A stretch of DNA of 64,000 bases from Paenibacillus artemisiicola (GTDB lineage: Bacteria; Bacillota; Bacilli; Paenibacillales; Paenibacillaceae): NCBI RefSeq assembly GCF_017652985.1, contig NZ_JAGGDJ010000013.1:1-64000 (forward strand), in the 5' to 3' direction. The notes under the pieces were generated by a model. That model saw nothing but the letters and a program-made list of their open reading frames with translations, was not told where the DNA came from and made no database searches. A program made the position numbers and the translations under genes. How positions within the stretch are numbered: position 1 is the stretch's first letter; each line of letters opens with the position of its first letter. Positions 51,705 through 59,811 of this stretch are shown one piece after another.

Positions 51705-51751
51705 CTTGTCGACATCAGGCGAATGTTAACCCGGCTTAACGGTTTTATGAA
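51705..51751 (-). promoter_or_regulatory. Pho-box-like repeats and TCGACAAG element before phnF
   Basis: On the minus strand: TTCATA (51751-51746), TTAAGC (51739-51734), TTAACA (51729-51724), spaced 10-12 bp, then TCGACAAG (51712-51705). The same TTAAC-box to TCGACAAG distance (11 bp between them) recurs at 52459-52504. The repeats fit the PhoP consensus TTHAYA with one or two departures. Confidence 0.55.
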
Positions 51752-51768
51752 TTTGCCGCCGAAACGAC

Positions 51769-52416
51769 CTAAATGGCGTCATATTTGGAAAGAAATTGCT
51801 CCAAATCGTTGAAATCCGCAAACCGTTCCTCCAGCTGCTCCCTTGTCCAGTCCCACCAAGCGATGCGCTCGAGCCGCTCCGCCGTCTCCTTCGGAAACCG
51901 TTCGCGGATCGGCTTGGCCGGCACGCCCGCGACGATGCAATACGGCGGCACGTCCTTCGTCACGACCGCGCCGGACCCGACCACCGCGCCGTTGCCGATC
52001 GTGACGTCGGGCATGATCGTCGCCCCGTGTCCGATCCATGCGTCGTGGCCGATGGTCACCGGATGCGCGCGCCGCCAGTCGAAGAACGCCGCGTCGTCCG
52101 TCTCGTCAAAGCCGTAGGCGACCCTGCGGTACGTCGCATGGTGCAGGGTGACGCGCCACATGGGATGATTGCCCGGATTTATGCAGACATGCGAAGCGAT
52201 ATTGCAGAACTTTCCGATGGTTGCATAGTGGATGATCGCTTCGTCGACGCAATAGCTGTAATCGTCCATCGTGCTTTCCATGATGCGGCTTCTCGCGCCG
52301 ACGGCCGTCCATTCGCCCAGATGGCTGCGCTGCACGACCGCCGTCTCGTCGATGTTCGGCTCCCGGTTCAATTGCCCGCGCCGCCGCGATTCCTGATGGA
52401 CATACGTTAACGCCAT
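51769..52416 (-). CDS. Hexapeptide acetyltransferase of the phosphonate group
   Basis: A 215-residue left-handed beta-helix protein with hexapeptide rungs ([58 protein letters not shown]) and the terminal [12 protein letters not shown]. It resembles the TIGR03308 family found with phosphonate genes. Role: acetylation of an amino-alkyl phosphonate or a sugar is plausible, but not shown. It has its own promoter with Pho-box-like repeats matching those of phnF, so it belongs to the same regulon. GGAGGGAGAG precedes ATG. Confidence 0.87.
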   Translation of the reverse strand: MALTYVHQESRRRGQLNREPNIDETAVVQRSHLGEWTAVGARSRIMESTMDDYSYCVDEAIIHYATIGKFCNIASHVCINPGNHPMWRVTLHHATYRRVAYGFDETDDAAFFDWRRAHPVTIGHDAWIGHGATIMPDVTIGNGAVVGSGAVVTKDVPPYCIVAGVPAKPIRERFPKETAERLERIAWWDWTREQLEERFADFNDLEQFLSKYDAI

Positions 52417-52458
52417 GCTTGTTTCTCTCCCTCCTTTATCGTTCTAGTTCAAGCTTAT

Positions 52459-52504
52459 CTTGTCGATATGTAGCGCGGGTTAAGGTTTGTTTAAGTTCGT
52501 GTAA
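52459..52504 (-). promoter_or_regulatory. Pho-box-like repeats and TCGACAAG element before the acetyltransferase
   Basis: Minus strand: TTACAC (52504-52499), TTAAAC (52494-52489), TTAACC (52483-52478) at 10-11 bp periods, then TCGACAAG (52466-52459) after 11 bp. The same arrangement precedes phnF. Confidence 0.6.
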
Positions 52505-52591
52505 TGCCCGTGAAAAGCCGCGCCGGCCCACGGGGCCGGCCGTTCGGGCCGGAAACGCCGCGGCTCCGGGGGGCGCGGCGGACGGAACGGC

Positions 52592-52635
52592 AAAAAACGC
52601 GGCCGTTTACGTTTTCGTAAACGGCCGCGTTTTTT
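52592..52635. terminator. Strong bidirectional terminator
   Basis: AAAAAACGCGGCCGTTTACG and its exact complement around a TTTT loop. On the minus strand it ends the TolB-like gene's transcript. From here to 52943 the sequence is GC-rich with short CGGCGCTTGG repeats and no supported gene. Confidence 0.9.
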
Positions 52636-52943
52636 GGCGGATTGGCGCCGGGGCAAGCGGCTGCCCGAAGCGAGTATCGGCGCGGCGCCGGGCCGCGGAC
52701 GAGCGCGCCGAGCGATGCGTCGGCGCTTGGTCACGAGACTTAGCGGCGAGCAGCGTGGCGGCGCTTGGGGCTCGAGGCTGGTGCCGGGAAGCGCGTGGCC
52801 GCGCGCGCGGCGCCCGGCAATCCGCAAAGGCGCCCCCGCGGCTAGGCGGCGATGCCTGCAAACGAAGCCTGCCCGCTTGGCGCCGGACCAAGCGACACCT
52901 CGGCACCGGGCCGCGCGCGGCATTCATCGCCCCGCCGCGGGTG

Positions 52944-53825
52944 CTACCCCTTCAGCCGATAGCTGACGAACGCGAGCTTCCGGCTGTCCGGCGACCATGA
53001 ATTGACGTTGATCGTCCCCTGTCCGCCGAAGAGCGCCGCCAGCGTCCGAAACGCGCCGCCTTCGCTCGGCATAAGCCGGAGCTCGACCTGCTTGTTCGCC
53101 GGATGGTCGTTCGGCGCGACGTCGCCTTTGCGGTAGACGAGATAGGCGACGGCGCGTCCGTCCGGCGACACATGCGGAAACCAGGCGTTGCTTTCGTCGA
53201 AGGTCATCTGCGTCGGTTCGCCGCCGTCCGCGTTCATGCGCCACACCTGCATCAGCCCGCTGCGGGTCGAGTTGAACCAGATGTGCCGCCCGTCCGGGGA
53301 GTACTCCGGACCGTCGTCCAGCCCCGGCGTATCGGTCAGCTGCGTCTCGACGCCGCCTTCCGCCGGGATGGCGTAAATATCGTATTGCCCGTTTCGCTCG
53401 GCGCAATAAGCGAGCGTGCTGCCGTCCGGCGACCAGCCGTGCAGGTAGCTCGGCGCCATCGGCGTAATTAGCGTCGGCCGCCCGCCGGCGAGCGGCAGGA
53501 CGTAGATGCGCGACTGGCCGTCCTCCCGCGTGTGATGGCTGACCGCGACCCGCGCGTTGTCCGGCGAGAGCACGTGGTCGTTGTTGCAGCGGTTCGCGAA
53601 GCCGGAATCGATGGCGGAGGACTCGCGCGTCGCCAGGTCGAACGCGTGAAGCAGGCCGCCGCTGTTATAGATGAGCCGCGCGCCGTCGCGCGTCCAGTTC
53701 GGCGCCTCGATCAGCTCGTCGAACTCGGCGAGCGTCGTCCGTTCGCCGGTCTCCGCGTCGATCGTCTCCAAGACGCTGACGACGCCGCGGTCCTCCGGCC
53801 GAGGCATTTCCCGTATCGTGTCCAT
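52944..53825 (-). CDS. TolB-like beta-propeller (PD40 repeats) protein
   Basis: A 293-residue protein with at least five PD40-type repeats: [105 protein letters not shown] and [16 protein letters not shown]. No signal peptide, so cytosolic. Related proteins are often annotated as translocation-protein TolB-like or as hydrolase regulators; the role is unknown. Start at 53825, with GGAAGGGG upstream. Confidence 0.87.
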   Translation of the reverse strand: MDTIREMPRPEDRGVVSVLETIDAETGERTTLAEFDELIEAPNWTRDGARLIYNSGGLLHAFDLATRESSAIDSGFANRCNNDHVLSPDNARVAVSHHTREDGQSRIYVLPLAGGRPTLITPMAPSYLHGWSPDGSTLAYCAERNGQYDIYAIPAEGGVETQLTDTPGLDDGPEYSPDGRHIWFNSTRSGLMQVWRMNADGGEPTQMTFDESNAWFPHVSPDGRAVAYLVYRKGDVAPNDHPANKQVELRLMPSEGGAFRTLAALFGGQGTINVNSWSPDSRKLAFVSYRLKG

Positions 53826-53963
53826 GCGTTCCCCTTCCTCTTGGCGGGAAGAAATCGCGCAAGCGCTCTCATTCAAGCACGCTCGCGTGCGCGACCTGCG
53901 CGGTCCCGCCCGTACTGCCCATTATGCGCGATTCCGGACAAGGTGGCAATGGCAGCCGCGGCG

Positions 53964-54344
53964 GAAGGTAACCGTATCACCCTCTTGCCTCATTTCCGCC
54001 CGCTTCCCCTACCATGTAGGTTACCGGATCACCTTCTTGCCCCATTTACGCTCGCATTCCCCACCATGTAGGTTACCCGGTCACCTTCTTGCCCCATTTA
54101 CGCTCGCACTTCCCACATGTAGGTTAGCCCGTCACCTTCTTGCCCCATTTCCGCTCGCATTTCCCACCAAGTAGGTTACCGGATTACCTTCTTGCCCCAT
54201 TTCCACTCGCATTCCCCACCATGTAGGCTACCGGATCACCTTCTTGCCCCATTTCCGCACGCTTCCCCCACCATGTAGGTTACCGGATCACCTTCTTGCC
54301 CCAAAACCGCCCACATTTCCCGCCATGCAGGTTACCGCGCACCA
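53964..54344 (+). repeat. Array R5: about 7 tandem 52-bp repeats (CATGTAGGTTACCGG type)
   Basis: Units start CATGTAGGTTACCGGATCACC, then TTCTTGCCCCATTTCCGC and a spacer ending CATTCCCCAC. Located between the start of the TolB-like gene and the 3' end of the antiporter gene, both on the minus strand. The core GGATCACCTTCTTGC differs from the 16S rRNA 3' end GGATCACCTCCTTTC at two of 15 positions. Confidence 0.92.
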
Positions 54345-54370
54345 AGCGCACTCCGGCAACCGACTCCCCG

Positions 54371-54422
54371 CAAAAAAAACGGGACCCGCTCCCGGACCGC
54401 TCCGGCAGCGGCTTCCCGCTTC
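54371..54422 (-). terminator. Terminator after the antiporter gene
   Basis: Minus strand: an imperfect stem (GGGA ... TCCC with inner CCGCT/AGCGG) followed by GTTTTTTTTG, 17 bp past the stop at 54439. Confidence 0.65.
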
Positions 54423-54438
54423 CAACCCGCACGCGCGC

Positions 54439-56469
54439 TCACGCCTGCAGAAAATTGCCCCAATTCGTATCCAGCACTTCCGCTTCGTGCATGCTGATCT
54501 GGAATTGCAGCTTGCTCAGCTGCTGCCGGCCGATGTTGCCCTGCCGGTATTCCTCCTGCAGCGCCTCCCGCTCCGCCTGCAGCGAGAGCATCCGCAGCGT
54601 CTGCACCTGCTCCTCCTGAATCTCCGCCGGGTCCGGCGCGGCGAGCTTGTTGTTCAGCATGTTGATCATTTGGCGGTAATGGCCGCACACGCGGTTGACG
54701 GTGGAATCCTGGCACGTCTCGTTGACCTGCAGCTTATCCAGCGCGTACGCCGCGGTCGCGATGCGCAGCCGGATGAACGATTTGCGGTCGACCGCCTTCA
54801 GGCTGTCGTACATGCGCCGCTTGGCCGGCTGGACCGCCGTCAGCACCTTGTTCACGAGCGCGTACAGCAGCAGGTAGAAAATATGGAACCGGTTCGAGAC
54901 GACGAGCTCGATCCGGCGGAAGATATTTTGCAGCACGACCGCTTCCTCCGGCTCGATCTCCCCCTTCTCCCGCAGCAGCTGCACGCACCGGCGCTCTTCG
55001 GCGATGCCGAGCTGGCGCAGGAACAGCTCCTCCGAGCGCGCCTTGCGGGACAGCATCTCGTACGTGGTCCGCTTGACGTCCGACAGCCGCTGGTCGTTGT
55101 CCGCGATCACGATCGCCGCCGAATGGGTATTGTCGTCGTCGATGGCAAGGCGCACGGCCTGGTTGGCCGCCTTGATCGCGGCGATTTGCGCCCGGAGCTC
55201 CTTCTCGCGGGCGTTCGACGCTTCGTTCTTCGGCGACGACTCCGCCAGAAGCGGCAGCATGACGCTCGCGATGAGGAGCGAGACCAAGATGACGCCGGCG
55301 GCCAGGAAGATCATGAGATCGCGCTGCGGGAAAGGTTCGCCGCTGCCGACCATGAACGGAATCGTAAACGCGCCCGCAAGGGTGATCGCGCCGCGGATGC
55401 CGGACAGCGACGTCAGCCCGATCCCGCGCCAATCGTAGTTTCTGCTGGCGCCGGGCTTGGTCAGCCGCTCCGACAGGGTCAGCCAGACGAAGCGCAGCGC
55501 GATGAGCAGCAAGTAAATGGCGAGCACGTACCCGACGACTTTGAAATTGTCGTACGCCCGGTTGCTGAAGATGCTGGTCGCGATCGCCGGAATTTGCAAG
55601 CCGAGCAGCACGAACACGAGTCCGTTCATGATGAAGAGAATGATGTTCCACGTGATTTCCGACACGAATTTCTGCTCGATCGTCGTGAAGCCGGAACGGT
55701 CCTGCTCGATCGCGTGCAGAATGCCGCCGGCGACGGCCGCCAAGATGCCGGACACGCCCACATGCTCCGCGGCGTAATACAGGATGAACGGCGTGACGAT
55801 CTGAATGAGCACGTGCACGGACGCGTCCTCGATGCCGAACCGGCGCAGCGCCATGCGCCCCCAAATGATCACGAGCGCCAGCACGGCGCCGACAAGCAGT
55901 CCGCCGACGGCAATGACGACGAAGCTCCAGGACGCCTGCCAGATCGAAAACACGCCCGTGACCGCGGCGCCGATGGCGAACTTGAACGCGACGAGGCCGG
56001 AGGCGTCGTTCATGAGCGACTCGCCCTCGAGCACCCGGTGAATGTTCGCCGGCAGCTTGACCCGCGAGGCGATGGCGGAGACGGCGACCGCGTCCGTCGG
56101 GGACAGGATCGCGGCCAGCGCGAACGCCGCCGACAGCGGGATGGCCGGGATCAGGGCATGAATAAAATATCCGCCCGCGACGACGGTCAAGAGGACGAGT
56201 CCGACGGCCAGCAGCACGATCGGCAGCCTCAGCGCCCACAGCTCGTCCCGCGGCGTCCGCCGGCCGTCGTTGAACAGCAGCGGCGCGATGAAGAGCAGGA
56301 AGAACAGCTCCGGCTCCAAGGAGACGTGGATATGCCAAGGCAGATAGACCACCAGCGCCCCGAGGCCGATCTGAATGATCGGCAGCGGAATGAACGGCAG
56401 CGACCGCTGCGCCACCTGGGAGACGGCAAGCATCAGCAGCAGGACGAGGACGATTTCGAATAATTCCAT
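54439..56469 (-). CDS. Na+/H+ antiporter (CPA1/NhaP type)
   Basis: A 676-residue protein. About 12 membrane helices occupy residues 1-410. Conserved elements: LEPELFFLLFIAPLLFNDGRRTPRDEL, AAILSPTDAVAVSAI and LEGESLMNDASGLVAFKFAIGA (carboxylates for ion exchange), and GIGLTSLSGIRGAITLAGAF. A cytosolic C-terminal part of about 260 residues is largely helical and includes a coiled region. It exchanges Na+ (or K+/Li+) for H+ at the membrane. GGAG precedes ATG. Monocistronic. Confidence 0.95.
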   Translation of the reverse strand: MELFEIVLVLLLMLAVSQVAQRSLPFIPLPIIQIGLGALVVYLPWHIHVSLEPELFFLLFIAPLLFNDGRRTPRDELWALRLPIVLLAVGLVLLTVVAGGYFIHALIPAIPLSAAFALAAILSPTDAVAVSAIASRVKLPANIHRVLEGESLMNDASGLVAFKFAIGAAVTGVFSIWQASWSFVVIAVGGLLVGAVLALVIIWGRMALRRFGIEDASVHVLIQIVTPFILYYAAEHVGVSGILAAVAGGILHAIEQDRSGFTTIEQKFVSEITWNIILFIMNGLVFVLLGLQIPAIATSIFSNRAYDNFKVVGYVLAIYLLLIALRFVWLTLSERLTKPGASRNYDWRGIGLTSLSGIRGAITLAGAFTIPFMVGSGEPFPQRDLMIFLAAGVILVSLLIASVMLPLLAESSPKNEASNAREKELRAQIAAIKAANQAVRLAIDDDNTHSAAIVIADNDQRLSDVKRTTYEMLSRKARSEELFLRQLGIAEERRCVQLLREKGEIEPEEAVVLQNIFRRIELVVSNRFHIFYLLLYALVNKVLTAVQPAKRRMYDSLKAVDRKSFIRLRIATAAYALDKLQVNETCQDSTVNRVCGHYRQMINMLNNKLAAPDPAEIQEEQVQTLRMLSLQAEREALQEEYRQGNIGRQQLSKLQFQISMHEAEVLDTNWGNFLQA

Positions 56470-56740
56470 GGGTTTTTCACTCCGGCATTCAATATGATTT
56501 CGCGGGTGCTAGCTTCTTCCAGACGGCCCGCCCCGTCTTCAGGATACCCCGTTCGCGGCCGGTCAAAACTCCGCTTGCGGCGCTTGGGACGGATCCCGAT
56601 GCGGCGGCGGGTTCCGGCAGGAGGCTGGGCCTCGCTTCCAAAAGCATACGCCAGCGGCGACGGCAATCGCAAGTACCGGCGCGATCGGCCGACGGGAATC
56701 GCGGCTGCTCCGCGCAGGCGCAGGCTTCCTGCCCGAACGG

Positions 56741-56767
56741 CAAAAAAGCCGCCCGAAGCGGGACGGC
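56741..56767 (-). terminator. Terminator after the toxin/immunity pair
   Basis: Minus strand: AGCCG-T-CCCG-CTT-CGGG-C-GGCT followed by TTTTTTG, 167 bp past the stop at 56934. Confidence 0.75.
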
Positions 56768-56860
56768 TGTTCGCGTTTCTTTCATAAGGCTTAAGGGGCG
56801 CTATACTAATAGGCAGCTCGCGAAGGCGGCTTCGCGCGGATGCGCGCTTCTCCGTTTCCC

Positions 56861-56920
56861 GGCGGACCGGACGCCGGCGGACCGGACGCCGGCGGACCGG
56901 ACGCCGGCGGACCGGACGCC
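56861..56920 (+). repeat. Four perfect 15-bp tandem repeats
   Basis: GGCGGACCGGACGCC repeated four times without a change, plus a partial fifth. They lie just past the stop of the immunity-like gene. Perfect copies mark recent expansion. Confidence 0.9.
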
Positions 56921-56933
56921 GGCGGACGCGCGG

Positions 56934-57263
56934 TCATCCGATATACACGACCGCTCCCTCCCGCTCGAACGCGCCGGGCAGCTCCTCCGTCAGCCGGCCG
57001 AGGCGCGCCAGCAGCAGCGCCAGGCGGTCGCCGTCCAGCGCGCGCTCCGCCCACGCCCGCAAGCGGCCGAGCTCGCCGAGCACCTCGGGCACGTCCGCCT
57101 TCGTCAGCTCGACGCCGGTCGCGAAGAGCGGCACCCACCGCAGCCCGAGCTCCTCCGCCGCGGGCTCCCAGCAATCCTCGAAGAACGCCTCGGTCGCGAC
57201 CGGCACGTGGAACAGCCGCTCGGCGTCGCTGCCCGGTTCGGGTATGAAAGCACTGATCGACAT
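56934..57263 (-). CDS. Small acidic protein, probable immunity protein of the upstream toxin
   Basis: A 109-residue protein without known family. It is acidic (clearly more Asp/Glu than Lys/Arg) and predicted mostly helical, with no membrane segment. Start ATG overlaps the TAA of the upstream gene by one base (TAATG), so the two are translationally coupled. Immunity proteins of nuclease toxins are typically small, acidic and directly downstream. The link is inferred from position and properties, not from similarity. Confidence 0.8.
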   Translation of the reverse strand: MSISAFIPEPGSDAERLFHVPVATEAFFEDCWEPAAEELGLRWVPLFATGVELTKADVPEVLGELGRLRAWAERALDGDRLALLLARLGRLTEELPGAFEREGAVVYIG

Positions 57264-59305
57264 TACGGTTTCCCCCTAAATAAGACTTGGAACGTATGAT
57301 CCGGAAATTCGGACCGGAGCGCGTTCAGACTGTTCTCGACCGCGCTTCGCAGCGCCGGCGTGTCGCCGTCCAGCCGGAAAACGAAATGCTTGATGGACCG
57401 GATCTGTTCCAGCGACGGCACGTCCGGCGTGCCATGCGCCGTCGCACGGGTTCCGGCCGCCTTGGCCGCCAGGTTATGAATCCTGGTACGGGTCTTCGCG
57501 AGAATCTGCTTGTCGGCGAACTGCTGCGGCGTCTGCGTCGGCAGGCCGGTCCGCGGGTTGACGATATCGAGGCCGCGGGCCGTCTTGTCTTCGTAGAAGA
57601 TGCCGCGCTCCGCGTCGATCTCGTCGAACTCCCCGATCGGATTGCCCCGCTGGTCGACAATTTCGACCTCGCGGTAGCCGTTCCCTGCCGCCGGCGCGGC
57701 ATCGTCGTCCTTGTCGCCCTCGTCTCCGTCCCGGTCGCCGTCCTTCTCCTTGCCGGCGTCCGGCTCGTCGCCGCGGTCCGGATGCGGTCCGCCGTCCTCC
57801 CGGGGCGGCTTGCCTCCCGGCATGTCGGGCTCTTCCTTCCGGCCGAGCCGCCCGAGCTTCTTCAGCAGCCGCTCGAGCGGGCCGCGCGCCTTCTTCCCCA
57901 GCCATTCCGCCGCCCTGCCGAACGGCAGCCGGCTGAGCACGATCGCGGCGACGGCGGCGATCGCGTTCTCCGGGGTCAGCAGCCGCTTCGGATCGCGGAT
58001 GTCGGCGGCGATTTCGTGTCCGCTGCCCGCGACGCCGGGGATCGTCAGCGCGAGGCCGAGCGCCGGCCAGAACTCCAGGAAGAGCAGCCCGAGCGCCAGC
58101 GCGCCGACGATGATGGCGCCTTTCTCCAACCCGCTCAGGCGGTCCCACCAATTCTGAAGCGAATCGAACAGGCAGGCGAAGCAGGCATCGGCCGAAGGAA
58201 CGGCCGCGTGCAGCTGCGCCCAAGCGGCGAAGCCGGCGGCGGCGCCGGCCGCCAGCAGCAAGGCGCCGAGCCCCGCCGCGGCCCGGTACAGCCGCTTCGT
58301 CCGTTCCCGGACGGCGTCCTCCCGGCCGAGCGCCTCGGCGTTGCCGTACAGCAGCAGGTAGGCCAGCTCCCGCCGCTGCCGATAGAAGCCCATCCGGTAC
58401 GCGAACGAGCCGCGGTCCCGGAACAAGGCCTCGAGCATGCCCCACAGCTCGGAGAACGGATTAAGGACGGGCAGCTCGCCCGGCAGCAGGGGCAGCTTGC
58501 GCCGAACGGAATTGAGCGCCCAATAATCGTAACAGACGGCGGCTGCCAGCAAGAGCAGGAATGCCGGCCGCGTCTTGTAGCCGCTGCCCGTCCATGCATG
58601 GACGGTCATGACCCAATCCGGCAGGCTGATCTGCCCGTTGTAGGCCGCGTGGTCGAGAATCGCCCAGAGCAGCAGCAGAACCGGCAGCAGCCAGAGCCAC
58701 CGGCTCCGCTTGGCCCCGAACCGGACGGCCGCGCCGACGCCGAGGGCGACCATCGCCGTATGCACGGGATGGCTGACCGTCATGAGCGACGGGAGGAAGC
58801 TCTCCTCGAAGCGGCCCGGGAACAGCGCGAAGAAGTCCCAATGGATCGTCTCCCCGCCGAGCATCGTGTAGCTGTAGCCGTACAGATCGGAGAGCTTGCC
58901 GGCGTTCGTCCAGCGCCGCGACAGCTCCTCGGCCAGCTGGAAGCCCGCGCCGGAAGCGGCGCCGGCGAGCGCGTAATCGCACAAGCCGAGCGCGGACGCG
59001 CGCCGCGAGAACAAGAGCAGCGCGCCGAGCGGCAGCAGCTTCCATGCCTCCTCGACGATCGGCGTCAGCACGGCCTGCGACCAGGTGTCGCGCGCCCGCC
59101 CGCCGGCCAGCGCGTGGACCGCGTTCACCGTGAACGCCGTGAACGGGACGACCAAGAGCGCGCCGGCCATGACGAAGAGCGCGGTTTGCCGCCAGGTGAG
59201 CGTCTTGCCGCGGCACAGCGCCCAGAACTGCAGGACCACGTAGAACGACCATAAGTACTGCACCAGCATCGTTCGCGATTCCTTCATGAAGACGAGGCTG
59301 AGCAC
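57263..59305 (-). CDS. PrsW-like membrane protease fused to a C-terminal nuclease-type toxin domain
   Basis: A 680-residue protein (GTG start). Residues 1-250 form about seven membrane helices with PrsW-type motifs: IVEEAWKLLP (EExxK, Glu85-86), GFQLAEEL (FxxxE) and SHPVHTAMVALGVG (His179, His182). More membrane helices and a Gly-rich section follow (about 330-480), then a charged, disordered linker rich in Asp/Glu/Gly/Lys (about 490-543). The last 137 residues form a soluble domain with GEFDEID (559-564) and FYEDKTARGLD (571-574 YEDK), the D...ExK pattern of restriction-endonuclease-fold toxins. The downstream gene is the likely immunity protein. The frame is open to 59545, and a strong SD precedes codon ATC at 59449; the GTG start would cut a membrane helix. 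Confidence 0.85.
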   Translation of the reverse strand: MLSLVFMKESRTMLVQYLWSFYVVLQFWALCRGKTLTWRQTALFVMAGALLVVPFTAFTVNAVHALAGGRARDTWSQAVLTPIVEEAWKLLPLGALLLFSRRASALGLCDYALAGAASGAGFQLAEELSRRWTNAGKLSDLYGYSYTMLGGETIHWDFFALFPGRFEESFLPSLMTVSHPVHTAMVALGVGAAVRFGAKRSRWLWLLPVLLLLWAILDHAAYNGQISLPDWVMTVHAWTGSGYKTRPAFLLLLAAAVCYDYWALNSVRRKLPLLPGELPVLNPFSELWGMLEALFRDRGSFAYRMGFYRQRRELAYLLLYGNAEALGREDAVRERTKRLYRAAAGLGALLLAAGAAAGFAAWAQLHAAVPSADACFACLFDSLQNWWDRLSGLEKGAIIVGALALGLLFLEFWPALGLALTIPGVAGSGHEIAADIRDPKRLLTPENAIAAVAAIVLSRLPFGRAAEWLGKKARGPLERLLKKLGRLGRKEEPDMPGGKPPREDGGPHPDRGDEPDAGKEKDGDRDGDEGDKDDDAAPAAGNGYREVEIVDQRGNPIGEFDEIDAERGIFYEDKTARGLDIVNPRTGLPTQTPQQFADKQILAKTRTRIHNLAAKAAGTRATAHGTPDVPSLEQIRSIKHFVFRLDGDTPALRSAVENSLNALRSEFPDHTFQVLFRGKP

Positions 59306-59578
59306 GAGCGCAGCGAGCGACAGCCAGGCGTACAGCGCGTACGCCGCGCGAAGGGCCGGATAGCGCGCGTTAAGCGCTTTCAGCGCGCGGAAGGCCGACT
59401 CCCCCGCGTCTCGGATGCCGGTGCGGATTTGCCAGAACGTAGTCGCGATTTTGGGTTCCCTCCCCGTGCGGTGGTAGGCGATGCGGCCGGCGGCGATCGG
59501 AATGCAAGGAGCCGCCTTGGCCGCACGCGCAAATATACCCTTTTACCCCGCGGAGCGGCCGGCGAAAACGCGAGACGC

Positions 59579-59615
59579 AAAAATAAGACCCCGCTCCCGG
59601 GTCGGGAGGAGGTCT
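59579..59615 (-). terminator. Terminator after the AraC gene
   Basis: Minus strand: AGACC ... GGTCT outer pair with CTCCC/GGGAG inner pair, then TTATTTTTG. It is 197 bp past the stop at 59812. Apart from this and a possible N-terminal extension of the toxin gene, 59306-59811 holds nothing recognised. Confidence 0.6.
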
Positions 59616-59811
59616 CGGCAAGTCTCGCGCGGCCGCGGCGGGACTTGCGGCGCAAGCAGGCGCGCCGCTCCGCCTATGCCCATGGCGGCAGGTCGAGACG
59701 CGGCGCAGCCATCCTTCGTTCGATGAAGGGACTAGACGGTACTTGCCGAACGAAACGATCTTCCGCGGATAGCCGAATTACCCGATCGCCGAAGATCCAG
59801 CCCCTGTCCGC

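Noticed and set aside
28281..54344. Conserved peptide GDPVTYM read from the minus strand of the arrays, suggesting a protein origin
   Set aside because: GAT/GAC and GTA/GTC changes look synonymous, but 52-bp units shift the frame each time and stops occur, so coding is not supported.
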